DNA from: Bacteroidaceae bacterium
GTDB lineage: Bacteria > Bacteroidota > Bacteroidia > Bacteroidales > Bacteroidaceae
Assembly: GCA_017408685.1 (NCBI GenBank)
Contig: JAFQUE010000033.1
Span: 1 to 40,810 of the forward strand
Direction of reading: 5' to 3'
DNA: 40,810 nucleotides
In this document: positions 23,962 through 32,570 of the stretch, piece by piece
Numbering within the stretch: position 1 is the first letter of the stretch
Layout of the letters: every line of letters starts with the position of its first letter
Position numbers and translations under genes: made by a program
Notes under the pieces: generated by a model
What the model was told of the DNA's origin: nothing
The model's database searches: none
The model's input: the letters and a program-made list of their open reading frames with translations, nothing else

Positions 23962-25542
23962 GTGACAAGCGAACTTATTGTAGATGTCCATTCACAAGGA
24001 GTTTCCATCGCCATTACCGAAGAGAAACAGCTGGTGGAGTTCCAACGTGAAGAACAGACCGAAACATTCTCTGTAGGCAACATCTATCACGGTCGTGTAA
24101 AGAAAATCATGCCCGGATTGAACGCCTGCTTTGTGGATGTCGGTTCCGAGAAGGAAGCATTCCTGCACTATTCCGATTTAGGCCCACAATTCTACTCTCT
24201 TCAAAAATACCTGAAACAGGTCACAAGCGACCGCAAGAAGAACTTCCCGATAGCAAAGGCATCGATAATGCCCGAGAAAAAGAAGGAAGGGAACATTTCC
24301 GAAGCGCTGCAGACGGGGCAGGAGATTCTGGTACAGATAACCAAAGAACCTATCAATACAAAAGGACCCAGACTCACCTGCGAACTGTCGTTTGCCGGAC
24401 GATTCCTGATACTAATACCTTTTGAGGACAAAGTATCGGTATCATCAAAGATAAAGTCTGCCGAGGAACGCACTCGACTGAAACAGTTGCTCCAGAGCAT
24501 AAAACCGAAGAATTTCGGAATAATCGTGCGCACAGTTGCCGAAGGCAAGAGGGTTGCCGAACTCGACAGCGAGTTGCGTACCCTGGTAAGCAGTTGGGAA
24601 GCCTTGGTAGAAAAGGTGCAGAAGAGCACCAAACCGCCTACAATGGTACACGAAGAGTCGGACAGGACCCTCGCATTGCTTCGAGACCTGTTCAACCCGT
24701 CGTATGAGAGCATACACGTGAACAACATTGAGGTATATAAAAGGATAAGGGATTATGTTTCCATAATTGCTCCCGAAAGCGTAGATATCATAAAACTCTA
24801 CAAGGGAGAGAATCCCATATTCGACCACTTCGGGATAACAAAGCAGATAAAATCCTCGTTCGGCAGGATTGTATCATTCAAAGGCGGCGCCTACCTTGTT
24901 ATAGAACACACCGAAGCACTCCACGTAGTGGACGTGAACAGCGGCAACAGGGCACGCAACAACGCGAGCAACCAGGAAGAGAATGCCCTTGAGGTAAACC
25001 TTGGAGCAGCCGACGAACTGGCCAGACAACTCAGGTTAAGGGACATGGGAGGCATAATTGTCGTCGATTTCATCGACATGGACAAGGCCGAACACCGCCA
25101 GGCGCTCTACGAAAGGATGACCGAGAACATGGGACGCGACAGGGCAAAGCACAACATTCTGCCATTGAGCAAATTCGGGCTCATGCAGATTACCCGCCAG
25201 AGGGTACGCCCGGCGACCAACCTCGAGGTTGAAGAGAACTGCCCTGTATGCCACGGCAAGGGAAAGATACAGCCATCGGTGCTGTTTACCGAGACATTGG
25301 AGAGTAAGATTGAGACACTTGTAAAGACCATTGGAGTAAAGCGGTTCAAGTTGCACGTACATCCTTATGTCGCAGCTTACATAAACCAAGGAATCATATC
25401 CTTATACAGAAAATGGCAATTCAAGTACGGAATGGGAATTCGTGTCATAGCCGACCAAAAACTGGCCTATCTTGAGTATCATTTCTATGACAGGGACGGC
25501 AATGAAATTGACATGAAAGAGGAATCAGAAATCAAGAAATGA
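23962..25542 (+). CDS. rng: Ribonuclease E/G family endoribonuclease
   Basis: A 526-aa protein beginning with GTG at 23962. The S1 RNA-binding domain (about 37-125) contains IYHGRVKKIMPGLNACFVDVG and an insertion typical of Bacteroidetes. The DNase I-like catalytic domain has the two magnesium-binding aspartates D324 (VVDVNSGN) and D369 (IIVVDFIDMD). The Zn-link CPVCHGKGK has C427 and C430, the cysteines that join subunits in RNase E. A small C-terminal domain closes the protein; the long disordered degradosome scaffold of E. coli RNase E is absent, as in RNase G. It processes rRNA precursors and initiates mRNA decay. The structured leader hints at control of its own level. Confidence 0.92.
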   Translation: MTSELIVDVHSQGVSIAITEEKQLVEFQREEQTETFSVGNIYHGRVKKIMPGLNACFVDVGSEKEAFLHYSDLGPQFYSLQKYLKQVTSDRKKNFPIAKASIMPEKKKEGNISEALQTGQEILVQITKEPINTKGPRLTCELSFAGRFLILIPFEDKVSVSSKIKSAEERTRLKQLLQSIKPKNFGIIVRTVAEGKRVAELDSELRTLVSSWEALVEKVQKSTKPPTMVHEESDRTLALLRDLFNPSYESIHVNNIEVYKRIRDYVSIIAPESVDIIKLYKGENPIFDHFGITKQIKSSFGRIVSFKGGAYLVIEHTEALHVVDVNSGNRARNNASNQEENALEVNLGAADELARQLRLRDMGGIIVVDFIDMDKAEHRQALYERMTENMGRDRAKHNILPLSKFGLMQITRQRVRPATNLEVEENCPVCHGKGKIQPSVLFTETLESKIETLVKTIGVKRFKLHVHPYVAAYINQGIISLYRKWQFKYGMGIRVIADQKLAYLEYHFYDRDGNEIDMKEESEIKK

Positions 25543-25561
25543 TTGCATACAGCAATCAACC

Positions 25562-25603
25562 GCAGAACAAAGGTGACCGCCGCGGCGGTCACCTTTGTTC
25601 TGC
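25562..25603. terminator. Terminator of the RNase G gene (perfect 42-nt palindrome)
   Basis: Positions 25562-25582 and 25583-25603 are exact reverse complements (21 bp each, GC-rich centre GCCGCGGC). It lies 19 nt after the stop. No long T-run follows, so the stem alone must carry the effect. It may also insulate the convergent glycosyltransferase operon. Confidence 0.75.
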
Positions 25604-25961
25604 ATATACAACAGGCTTACTACTGCTCACCTGCAAAAGTTGGAGTGAATACTCTTATGATAACATGGAAATGGGAATAAATACAAGTCTTATATTCTTC
25701 AATACAACTTACCCTTAACCTGTTATCTTATATTCTTTTTGTAGTCATTCTTTCTTTACTTTTTCATCGCGTGACGAAAGAACATGAAAGCAAGAGTTGA
25801 AGAAAAATCCAAGTAAACAATTAAGGTTGATGACTGCCGTAGAATACAAGACGAGCAAAAGCGAGTAAGAACCTATAAACAGCATTCCCTGACGATCATA
25901 CAAACCTTCTTGATTATTGGGAATAAGGTACTCCCCCCCAGACTTTGCAGGTGAGATCTTA
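25604..25961. other. Intergenic stretch without a convincing gene
   Basis: Together with the palindrome this is 419 nt without a gene. The minus-strand frame from 25967 to 25745 can be translated, including CFHVLSSRDEKVKKE. It lacks its own start, and its only ATG lies deep inside the glycosyltransferase gene, so I do not call it. The piece 25755-25800 (around TTTTTCATCGCGTGACGAAAGAAC) resembles a sequence I associate with dispersed non-coding copies in Bacteroides genomes. A run of seven C lies at 25933-25939. No tRNA or promoter stands out. Confidence 0.5.
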
Positions 25962-27059
25962 CTACCTTTCCTGCCAGAAGTCAATATATTGCCTTGCGAC
26001 CTTAGACGGGTCATGATGCCTAACGACAAATTCCACACTATCCCGTTGCATGCCGGCGACCCCACCCCGGTTCTCAACAAGCCATACCAGTTTATTGTAC
26101 ACATCCTCTTCGTCGGGAACAACATTTATCATGGGACGCAGTTCCTTTTCACCAAGAATCCCATAACACTCCTCTTCGGCACCGCCTACCACGACCTTCC
26201 CCTTCGACATTGCAAGCAAAGCATTCATGGCAGGAGAATATCCGTAGAGTTGGTCAAGCAAGACATCACATTCATCTACCATTCCGCAGTACTCCTCAAA
26301 AGGCAGACTTTCGGCCTTGTACATCTCGCATTCCGCAGGATAGTCCGCTACAACACGTTCAAGCGCACGCAACATCACATCGGTTCCTTTATAGACATTC
26401 CTCTCTTTCTGCACACCGATGAAAAACCTCAATTTGCGCGAAGGGTCATAATACCTGATATCGCCACCGGTTTTATATACAGGAAAAGGAATATATGCAA
26501 GTTTTGCGGCATGCTCGCCTTTGTATGCGGCGAAATATTCATACAACCCGGCCACTATCCCGTTGCACGTTGCAGCAATTTCACAGTTAAGACTTGCTTT
26601 TGGAGTACCTTGCCAATCGGCAGCCTGCTCTATGGTATAATCATTAAGAATATCCTTGTCACCTATATTAAAATCGGAGTAGCGGAAAAGGCGTGGTTTA
26701 CGCAAGCACGCCTCTACCCAATATGCGTCCATGCCGCATGCTGAAAGGAAGACCTTCCTGTTGTGTCTTTTCAGGTAACGGTAAACGGGGACTATGCGTT
26801 CAGCCTTGAGTTCAAGAAACATAGGATTGATGAGTTGTACCACATCGTAACCCCTGAACTTCGGTAACAAAGAGTAGAGTCTGAGCATATAACGCAGACC
26901 GCCCAATTTAGTATACTTGCGTACAAGCGACACGTCGCGCCTGTAATCCTTCCAGAAATCGCCATTGCTTACCACACACACCGTATGCCCAAGAGAGCGC
27001 AATCCCTCGGCAAGTGTCCAGTGGACGTTGCTGTACTCACCTATAAGCAGAATCTTCAT
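25962..27059 (-). CDS. Glycosyltransferase, GT-B fold (GT4-like)
   Basis: A 365-aa protein beginning MKILLIGEYSNVHWTLAEGLRSLGH, a Rossmann-like strand-helix typical of GT-B enzymes. A linker follows, then a C-terminal Rossmann half: LRFFIGVQKERNVYKGTDVMLRALE, then the nucleotide-sugar region CDVLLDQLYGYSPAMNALLAMSKGKVVVGG, where family 4 enzymes carry the E-x7-E block. Here the block is degenerate, with EEECYGILG after it. It is cytoplasmic, presumably adding a sugar to a lipid-linked glycan. Its start overlaps the stop of the preceding GT2 gene (ATGA). It is the last gene of the three-gene operon. Confidence 0.8.
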   Translation of the reverse strand: MKILLIGEYSNVHWTLAEGLRSLGHTVCVVSNGDFWKDYRRDVSLVRKYTKLGGLRYMLRLYSLLPKFRGYDVVQLINPMFLELKAERIVPVYRYLKRHNRKVFLSACGMDAYWVEACLRKPRLFRYSDFNIGDKDILNDYTIEQAADWQGTPKASLNCEIAATCNGIVAGLYEYFAAYKGEHAAKLAYIPFPVYKTGGDIRYYDPSRKLRFFIGVQKERNVYKGTDVMLRALERVVADYPAECEMYKAESLPFEEYCGMVDECDVLLDQLYGYSPAMNALLAMSKGKVVVGGAEEECYGILGEKELRPMINVVPDEEDVYNKLVWLVENRGGVAGMQRDSVEFVVRHHDPSKVARQYIDFWQER

Positions 27060-28054
27060 CTCCTAACTGGTTTGTGCTTTGGAATTACAACACGCAAGAG
27101 TCTCATACCCCACTTCCTGTTCGCAAGAAACCTGAACAACTTATACTTAAAGGAGTAGTTGGCAGCATTCAGAGGGTAAATCCCCAACGGCGAAAGGCGC
27201 GACAAACATGCAGAATATACATCCTTGGCTTTCCACCCGGCATGCATCATATTCACCACCGCATCGACTGCCAGAATATCCAATTTACGTGAAATTCCGG
27301 CACTCTGCAGGGAATTGGCTGTCGCGGAATACTTTTCCTTAAAAGCAGCAAGCATTCCTATGGCAGTAAACATATCATCAAGACGCCTCATGGCAAATGA
27401 GGGCGAACTGTTGGCGATTGTCGACCCCTCCCTGATACAATAACAATATAGCACGGCATTGCTGTCGACGAGTGTCTGGGCGTGATAATGGAGCACAGTA
27501 TTGAATACCTCATCTTCATGAAACATATTCTCGGGGAAGCGGACATTATTTTCTATGGCAAGTTCCTTTTGAAAGAAATATGTACACGGACTGCCAAAAA
27601 GGTTATTCTCCTTCATATATACGGCACCGCTTATAGTATTGCCGAACTTTACATTCTTATTTTTACACTTTACCTGAGCGGCATTAAGTGTTGCATGATA
27701 ATGGAAACGGAGTATCTGCGGACACTCTGTCTTGAGCATGGAAAGGCACTGGGAGAATTGCCCGTTCTGCAGAAGGAAGTCATCGGCGTCCACAAACTGT
27801 ATATATTTGCCAAGAGCCTCCTCAATACCCATGTTGCGCGCAGCACCCGGACCGCCATGCTCCCCCTGTAGAAGCCTTACATTCCGTCCGCTGTACGTTT
27901 CACCGAGCCACACAGGCGGGAGGACCGAGCCGTCATCAACGACAACGACCTCAAATTCTTCTGGCGGAACATCTTGAGACAATATGCTGTCTATACATCT
28001 TCTCAAAAGTTCCTCGGGTATGTTATAGTGGGGAATAACTATTGAAAGCAGCAT
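27056..28054 (-). CDS. Family 2 glycosyltransferase (GT-A fold), second of the operon
   Basis: A 332-aa protein. I use the ATG at 28052-28054 (MLLSIVIPHYNIPEELL); two codons upstream a TTG is also in frame and overlaps the previous stop. The GT-A nucleotide-binding region is VVVVDDGS and the metal DxD is FVDADD (D89, D91). It continues with a variable acceptor region containing MFHEDEVFNTVLHYHAQ, the conserved ED pair of family 2. A basic, hydrophobic C-terminal stretch (KYKLFRFLANRKWGMRLLRVVIPKHK) suggests inner-leaflet membrane association. Donor and acceptor are unknown. Confidence 0.86.
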   Translation of the reverse strand: MLLSIVIPHYNIPEELLRRCIDSILSQDVPPEEFEVVVVDDGSVLPPVWLGETYSGRNVRLLQGEHGGPGAARNMGIEEALGKYIQFVDADDFLLQNGQFSQCLSMLKTECPQILRFHYHATLNAAQVKCKNKNVKFGNTISGAVYMKENNLFGSPCTYFFQKELAIENNVRFPENMFHEDEVFNTVLHYHAQTLVDSNAVLYCYCIREGSTIANSSPSFAMRRLDDMFTAIGMLAAFKEKYSATANSLQSAGISRKLDILAVDAVVNMMHAGWKAKDVYSACLSRLSPLGIYPLNAANYSFKYKLFRFLANRKWGMRLLRVVIPKHKPVRR

Positions 28055-28056
28055 AA

Positions 28057-29028
28057 TCAATGGAGTTTCTTACGGAACATAGCCAGCAGACGGCAATGGA
28101 AACTTGCACCAAACAAGGCAAACGGCGTGTATTTGATTTTTTGTCTTACACTCAAACCGGAATTGTAGAGTTTCCCTATATCCATCTTCATGTCTTTGAC
28201 AAGTTCAAGGGCACTATTCAGTTTTGTGCTGTTGCAATCGGAACAACGGCACAAGTCCACCAAGTTGTCAATACAACGCAACAGAATCCTGTCGGCCTTC
28301 TCCTCCAGACCTTGAATGGCTGCGCACTTCTCTTGCAGGGTAACAAGGTTACGGTAAAGATAAAAATATGAATCAAAGGAGTGGTGATTGCATATGCTCC
28401 CTTCATTGTCATAGTAATAATAGAAACCTGCGTCGGAATAGTACACTGTATTACTGCTTTCAATAAGCATTGGAGTAACCAAAGTATCTTCAAAGACCTC
28501 ACCCTCGGGATAGCGCACAAACATGAACAAGTCGGCACGGTATATTTTGTTCCAGGCAAAGCAATGCTCATACCCTTCACGCCGCACCCAGTCGGTAAAG
28601 ACTGCCGCGTTACCCGAAACCTTTTCCGGAGCAAAAGATATTATACTATTTCTTGACGACTCATAATACTTGTGTACCGGATATTCAAGTATATCGACAT
28701 CGGGGTTGGCGCGCAGGATGTTCATATTGTAATAATATGTACCTGAAGCTACGACATCATCGCCGTCGACAAATGTAATGTACTCGCCCTTGGCGGCTGC
28801 TATTCCCGCATTGCGTGCCGACGAAAGACCACCGTTCTTCTTGTGTATTACCTTGACCTTGTCGCACTCCTGGGCATAGCGGTCGCATATGGCACCGCAA
28901 CTGTCGGGCGAACCGTCATCGACAAGAATAAGTTCATAGTCGGTATATGTCTGTTGCAGGATGCTTTCAATACACCTCTGCAAATAACGTCTGACTTTAT
29001 ATACAGGTACTATGATACTCAACTTCAT
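28057..29028 (-). CDS. Family 2 glycosyltransferase (GT-A fold), first of the operon
   Basis: A 323-aa protein with the canonical start MKLSIIVPVYKVRRYLQRCIESIL. It has ELILVDDGSPD, the DxD motif FVDGDD (D88, D90), the EDTLVTPMLIE acid motif, and a basic C-terminus (IKYTPFALFGASFHCRLLAMFRKK) that may bind the membrane. It is similar in outline to the second transferase but not a recent duplicate. It is the first gene of the operon that reads away from the flippase. The promoter-bearing region upstream holds a 32-bp direct repeat. Specificity cannot be read from sequence. Confidence 0.88.
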   Translation of the reverse strand: MKLSIIVPVYKVRRYLQRCIESILQQTYTDYELILVDDGSPDSCGAICDRYAQECDKVKVIHKKNGGLSSARNAGIAAAKGEYITFVDGDDVVASGTYYYNMNILRANPDVDILEYPVHKYYESSRNSIISFAPEKVSGNAAVFTDWVRREGYEHCFAWNKIYRADLFMFVRYPEGEVFEDTLVTPMLIESSNTVYYSDAGFYYYYDNEGSICNHHSFDSYFYLYRNLVTLQEKCAAIQGLEEKADRILLRCIDNLVDLCRCSDCNSTKLNSALELVKDMKMDIGKLYNSGLSVRQKIKYTPFALFGASFHCRLLAMFRKKLH

Positions 29029-29080
29029 TGTTCTGCTTTCCCTTGATATATTAAAAAACTTCGAGCGCCGTATATTTCGC

Positions 29081-29112
29081 GCAGGCTATTTTCGCGCTTT
29101 TGCGCAAAGATA
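29081..29112. repeat. 32-bp direct repeat, copy 1
   Basis: GCAGGCTATTTTCGCGCTTT, then TGCGCAAAGATA. It differs from copy 2 (29163-29194) at one base (T for A at the 21st position). It contains TATCTTTG on the minus strand. Confidence 0.9.
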
Positions 29113-29137
29113 GGAACAAACGAGCGAGATAGGCAAA
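29105..29137 (-). promoter_or_regulatory. Promoter of the glycosyltransferase operon
   Basis: On the minus strand TTTG (29134-29137), a 21-bp spacer and TATCTTTG (29105-29112), the latter inside repeat copy 1. The leader is about 70 nt. Confidence 0.6.
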
Positions 29138-29162
29138 GTTACTTTGACATTCCACAGCGAGT

Positions 29163-29194
29163 GCAGGCTATTTTCGCGCTTTAGCGCAAAGATA
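29163..29194. repeat. 32-bp direct repeat, copy 2
   Basis: Same sequence as copy 1 except one base, 82 nt away. Its minus-strand TATCTTTG (29187-29194) has no properly spaced TTTG, so it may be a weaker or inactive second promoter. Confidence 0.9.
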
Positions 29195-29341
29195 CTAAAA
29201 TAAGGCAAATGTTCCGACAAAATGGGAGTTTTTATTCAAATGGGAGAAATTATTCTTGAAGCCTGCCTTTTTACAGTACCGTAAGAGAATAAATCGGTTA
29301 TTTTTTCTTATCTTCGCGAATAATCGCGCAAACCACACCCG

Positions 29342-30871
29342 ATGGAGAGCAATACGCAGCACAAGGACAGGAATACCGCCTACAAACATATCATAAAGTA
29401 CCTGGGAATCTTTGGAGGTGCCCATGGTCTTTCCATTATCCTGAACATCCTACGTACCAAAATTTCAAGCACCCTGCTTGGAGTTGCCGGACAATCCATA
29501 ATAACTTTATCGAACCGCACATTGCAGATGTTCAGTGACGGCACAGGCCTGAGCATAGGTTTCAGCGCTGTACGTAAGATTTCAGAGACATACGAGAACG
29601 CCGACGCCGACACTCTCACCCGCTGCATTAAAGTCGTGCGCAGCATAGCGTTTGCAACCGGAATTGCGGGCATGCTGCTTATGCTGGTTACCACACCCTT
29701 TATAAGCGACTGGATTTTCGAGGATTCGAGCGACTATTACTTGCCGAGAATAATGGCACTGTCGCCAGCAGTCCTTTTCATGGCTGTATCAAACGGCGAG
29801 ATTGCCATATTGCGGGGAACAAGACATCTCAACAGCATTGCTTTATACACCTTGCTCACAGCAGCAACATCACTTGTCATAGCAGTACCTGCATACTGCA
29901 TTGTAGGTATCGGAGGTATTTTCCCTGCAATTATCGCTACCGCATTCATCCAAATGTGCATGCTCTTGAAGTTCACCTTTCCGCACTACAGATATTCCAT
30001 ATCACCATTCTCAATACCACTCTTGCGCGAAGGCATTGACATGGTAAAAATGGGAGCAGGTTATATTTTCGCCTCAATTTTCACATCGCTGTCAATGTGG
30101 TTGACATGCGCACTCCTGTCCGACACAGGAGATGGAGAAGCCGTAGGCCTCTTCAGTGCCGGATACATAATGATAACGTTACTGCCTGGAATGCTTTTCG
30201 CGGCTCTCGATTCGGAATATTACCCGCGTCTTTCTGGTGCCGCGGCAAATACTGCAACCAGAAACAGAATGGTAAACGAACAGATAGAGGTGCAACTACT
30301 GGTACAACCGCCAATGCTCATGGCATTTGCAGTAGCAATGCCCATACTTGTTCCCCTCTTCTACCGGCAGGATTTTGCTCCGGCCATTGCAATGGCACAA
30401 CTGGCAATGTTCGGTATGTTTATGCGCACCATGACCTTTCCCTTGTCATTCCTGACCCTCGCAAAGAACGACACGGTGGTATATGTCATTATGGAAGGCA
30501 TATACAACATACTGTTTGTGGTACTCACAGTTACAGGATTCCATTACCGGGGCATAGCCGGAGCAGGTGCCGGCCTGGCCCTTCTTCACACATTGGATTT
30601 CTTGATGGTATACTTGGTGACACACCGCAAATACGGCATGGCAATCTCAAAAAACGCGTTACACTATTTCCTAATACAACTGCCGCTGTTCATAGGCATG
30701 ATTGCCACTACGCAACTATGCAATGGCGGGATTGTCTACTGGTTGTCTGGCGGCGCATGCGTGCTGCTCTCCACTATAGTGTCATATTACTTTTTCGGTA
30801 AATTATCTATTATACCCAAACCGGTTTCACACATTGCAGGTAAAATAATGAAGATATTCAGAAGTAAATGA
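29342..30871 (+). CDS. Polysaccharide flippase (Wzx-like, MOP superfamily)
   Basis: A 509-aa integral membrane protein with about 12-14 helices. The opening, YLGIFGGAHGLSIILNILRTKISSTLLGVAGQ (broken here by loop boundaries), matches O-antigen/polysaccharide translocases. Members flip undecaprenyl-linked glycan units to the periplasmic face. The residues GLFSAGYIMITLLPGMLFAALDSEYYPRLS and LLVQPPMLMAFAVAMPILVPLFY are typical mid-protein helices. It is divergent from the three glycosyltransferases and overlaps the next gene by 4 bp (ATGA). No Wzy polymerase or initiating transferase is present in the window, so the glycan may be short or made together with other loci. Confidence 0.86.
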   Translation: MESNTQHKDRNTAYKHIIKYLGIFGGAHGLSIILNILRTKISSTLLGVAGQSIITLSNRTLQMFSDGTGLSIGFSAVRKISETYENADADTLTRCIKVVRSIAFATGIAGMLLMLVTTPFISDWIFEDSSDYYLPRIMALSPAVLFMAVSNGEIAILRGTRHLNSIALYTLLTAATSLVIAVPAYCIVGIGGIFPAIIATAFIQMCMLLKFTFPHYRYSISPFSIPLLREGIDMVKMGAGYIFASIFTSLSMWLTCALLSDTGDGEAVGLFSAGYIMITLLPGMLFAALDSEYYPRLSGAAANTATRNRMVNEQIEVQLLVQPPMLMAFAVAMPILVPLFYRQDFAPAIAMAQLAMFGMFMRTMTFPLSFLTLAKNDTVVYVIMEGIYNILFVVLTVTGFHYRGIAGAGAGLALLHTLDFLMVYLVTHRKYGMAISKNALHYFLIQLPLFIGMIATTQLCNGGIVYWLSGGACVLLSTIVSYYFFGKLSIIPKPVSHIAGKIMKIFRSK

Positions 30872-32544
30872 TGAGAAAAACAGTTCTACATATTATAACC
30901 CTGCTTTTGTGTTGCACGACATCATTTGCTCAGTATGGCAACAGCCTCTTCAGTTCCCCGTTCGATTTCGAACTGCTGCTCAGCGGGAATTTCGGAGAAC
31001 TCAGGTCTAATCATTTCCACTCAGGAGTGGATTTTAAAACTCAAGGCGTCACAGGCAAACCGATAAGATGTGTTGCCGACGGATATATCTCACGCGCCAC
31101 AGTACAGCCGGGAGGCTACGGCCTTGCACTATATGTAATGCACGACAACGGTTACATGACCGTGTACGGGCACCTCGACCGGTTCCCGGCAACAGTCGAC
31201 AACATTGTACGCGAAACGCAGTACCGCGACGAGTGCTTTGCTGTTGACATTTCATTCGACAAAGATGAATTTAGGGTGAAAAGAGGCGAAATACTTGCCC
31301 TCGCCGGCAACAGCGGATATTCGTTCGGACCGCACCTGCATTTCGAGGTAAGGGACTCCACCGGTAATGAATTGTATGACCCCATGATGTTCTATGCCGG
31401 TATGCTGAAAGACAAGCGACCGCCGGTTGCGACAAAAATTGCAGTATATACGCATGGAGCGGACGGAACCTTTGACTCTGATTGTGAATCAAAAACATAT
31501 GACATACAGAATGGGACTCTCAACGATACAATAGAAGCATGGGGCAAGGTAGGGTTCGGCATTAAGGCACTCGACTACATGGACGGTACCAACAACAAGT
31601 ATGGTGTCTACAGGATTGAACTGTATGTCGATGACAGTCTGCGTTATTCGAGCACATTAGACAAATTTTCATTCAGCGAGAACAGGCTCATAAATGCATG
31701 GACCGACTATGCGAGACACATCAACGGTAAAGAGTGGTTCCAGCGCATGTTCATATTCGAGAACAACCCTTTGCGCGCATTGATGGCCGACAGCAACAGA
31801 GGATGGGTAAACATTGACGAAGAGCGGCCGTACAAGGTGGAATGCCGCCTGAGCGACTACCATGGCAACAGCAACTGCTATACATTCAATGTCTACGGTA
31901 AAAGAGAAGAGCGACCGATGACGGAAGGGGGACATAGGTTGTACTGGTTCTTGAAGAACAGTATTGAGTGCGATGGCATGGAACTGCACATACCTGCCGG
32001 CGAATTGTTCGGCAACACGGCACTGGATGTGAAGAAGAGTGAAGGTACTCACGGTTTCTCGAGCAGATATACGATTGGGAATGAACCTGTACCCTTATGG
32101 CACAAGGCAACCCTTTCAATAAGGGTCGATTCCGTGACAGAGGATACATCAAGACTTTTCATAAAAAGGATAACAGAAAAAGGCGAGTACTCGGTCGGCG
32201 GCAGATACAGCAACGGCACAATAAGTACCGGAATAACCGCTTTAGGTTGTTTTGAAGTAGCCATTGACACTTTCCCTCCACGCTTGAAACCAATAAATGA
32301 GAGGTCATGGGTAAAGAAAAGGAGAGTAGTATTACTCGCCGAAGAAAAAGAGACATCAATCAAGGATTTCCGAGGAACGGTAGACGGCAAATTCACACTT
32401 TTCAGTTACAGCAGCAAGAACGGGCGTATTATGCTTGACCTGAAGAAGGAAAATATTGCACGTGGGAAACGCCTTATAAGGTTAGAGGTAACCGACGCTT
32501 GCGGCAACACTGCCATATACGAAAAAAAGATTGACTTTAGATGA
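30868..32544 (+). CDS. Secreted M23-family metallopeptidase with long C-terminal extension
   Basis: A 558-aa protein. A signal peptide ends near TTSFA-QYG (residue 21). The LytM/M23 domain occupies about residues 40-170 with zinc ligands H51 and D55 (HFHSGVD) and the catalytic/ligand pair H156 and H158 (GPHLHFEVR), so it looks active. The remaining 390 residues are beta-rich with repeated aromatic strands. They resemble a large Ig-like extension seen in Bacteroidetes M23 proteins, but I cannot name a family. It is expected to cut peptidoglycan cross-links in the periplasm. Its start overlaps the flippase stop, so the two are translationally coupled. Alternate ATGs are adjacent at 30868 and 30871. 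Confidence 0.86.
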   Translation: MMRKTVLHIITLLLCCTTSFAQYGNSLFSSPFDFELLLSGNFGELRSNHFHSGVDFKTQGVTGKPIRCVADGYISRATVQPGGYGLALYVMHDNGYMTVYGHLDRFPATVDNIVRETQYRDECFAVDISFDKDEFRVKRGEILALAGNSGYSFGPHLHFEVRDSTGNELYDPMMFYAGMLKDKRPPVATKIAVYTHGADGTFDSDCESKTYDIQNGTLNDTIEAWGKVGFGIKALDYMDGTNNKYGVYRIELYVDDSLRYSSTLDKFSFSENRLINAWTDYARHINGKEWFQRMFIFENNPLRALMADSNRGWVNIDEERPYKVECRLSDYHGNSNCYTFNVYGKREERPMTEGGHRLYWFLKNSIECDGMELHIPAGELFGNTALDVKKSEGTHGFSSRYTIGNEPVPLWHKATLSIRVDSVTEDTSRLFIKRITEKGEYSVGGRYSNGTISTGITALGCFEVAIDTFPPRLKPINERSWVKKRRVVLLAEEKETSIKDFRGTVDGKFTLFSYSSKNGRIMLDLKKENIARGKRLIRLEVTDACGNTAIYEKKIDFR

Positions 32545-32570
32545 CAATAACATAAACAATATAAAACAAC

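Larger units (their letters stand above)
29029..29341. other. Divergent control region between the glycosyltransferase operon and the flippase unit
   Basis: 313 nt without a coding signal. It holds the two 32-bp repeats with minus-strand -7 boxes, a plus-strand TATCTTCG (29309-29316) about 25 nt before the flippase ATG, and a small CGCG-AATAAT-CGCG hairpin at 29316-29329. No inverted repeats able to flip a promoter were found. Confidence 0.6.

Noticed and set aside
25745-26125. 126-codon minus-strand frame downstream of the GT-B gene
   Set aside because: Half of it lies inside the glycosyltransferase gene in another frame; no independent start or ribosome site in the unique part.
29081-29194. 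Two direct repeats considered as a CRISPR array
   Set aside because: Only two copies, a 50-nt spacer containing promoter boxes, and no cas genes.
29195-29425. Minus-strand 76-codon frame in the divergent control region
   Set aside because: It overlaps the flippase start and repeat region, with no family resemblance; a shadow frame.
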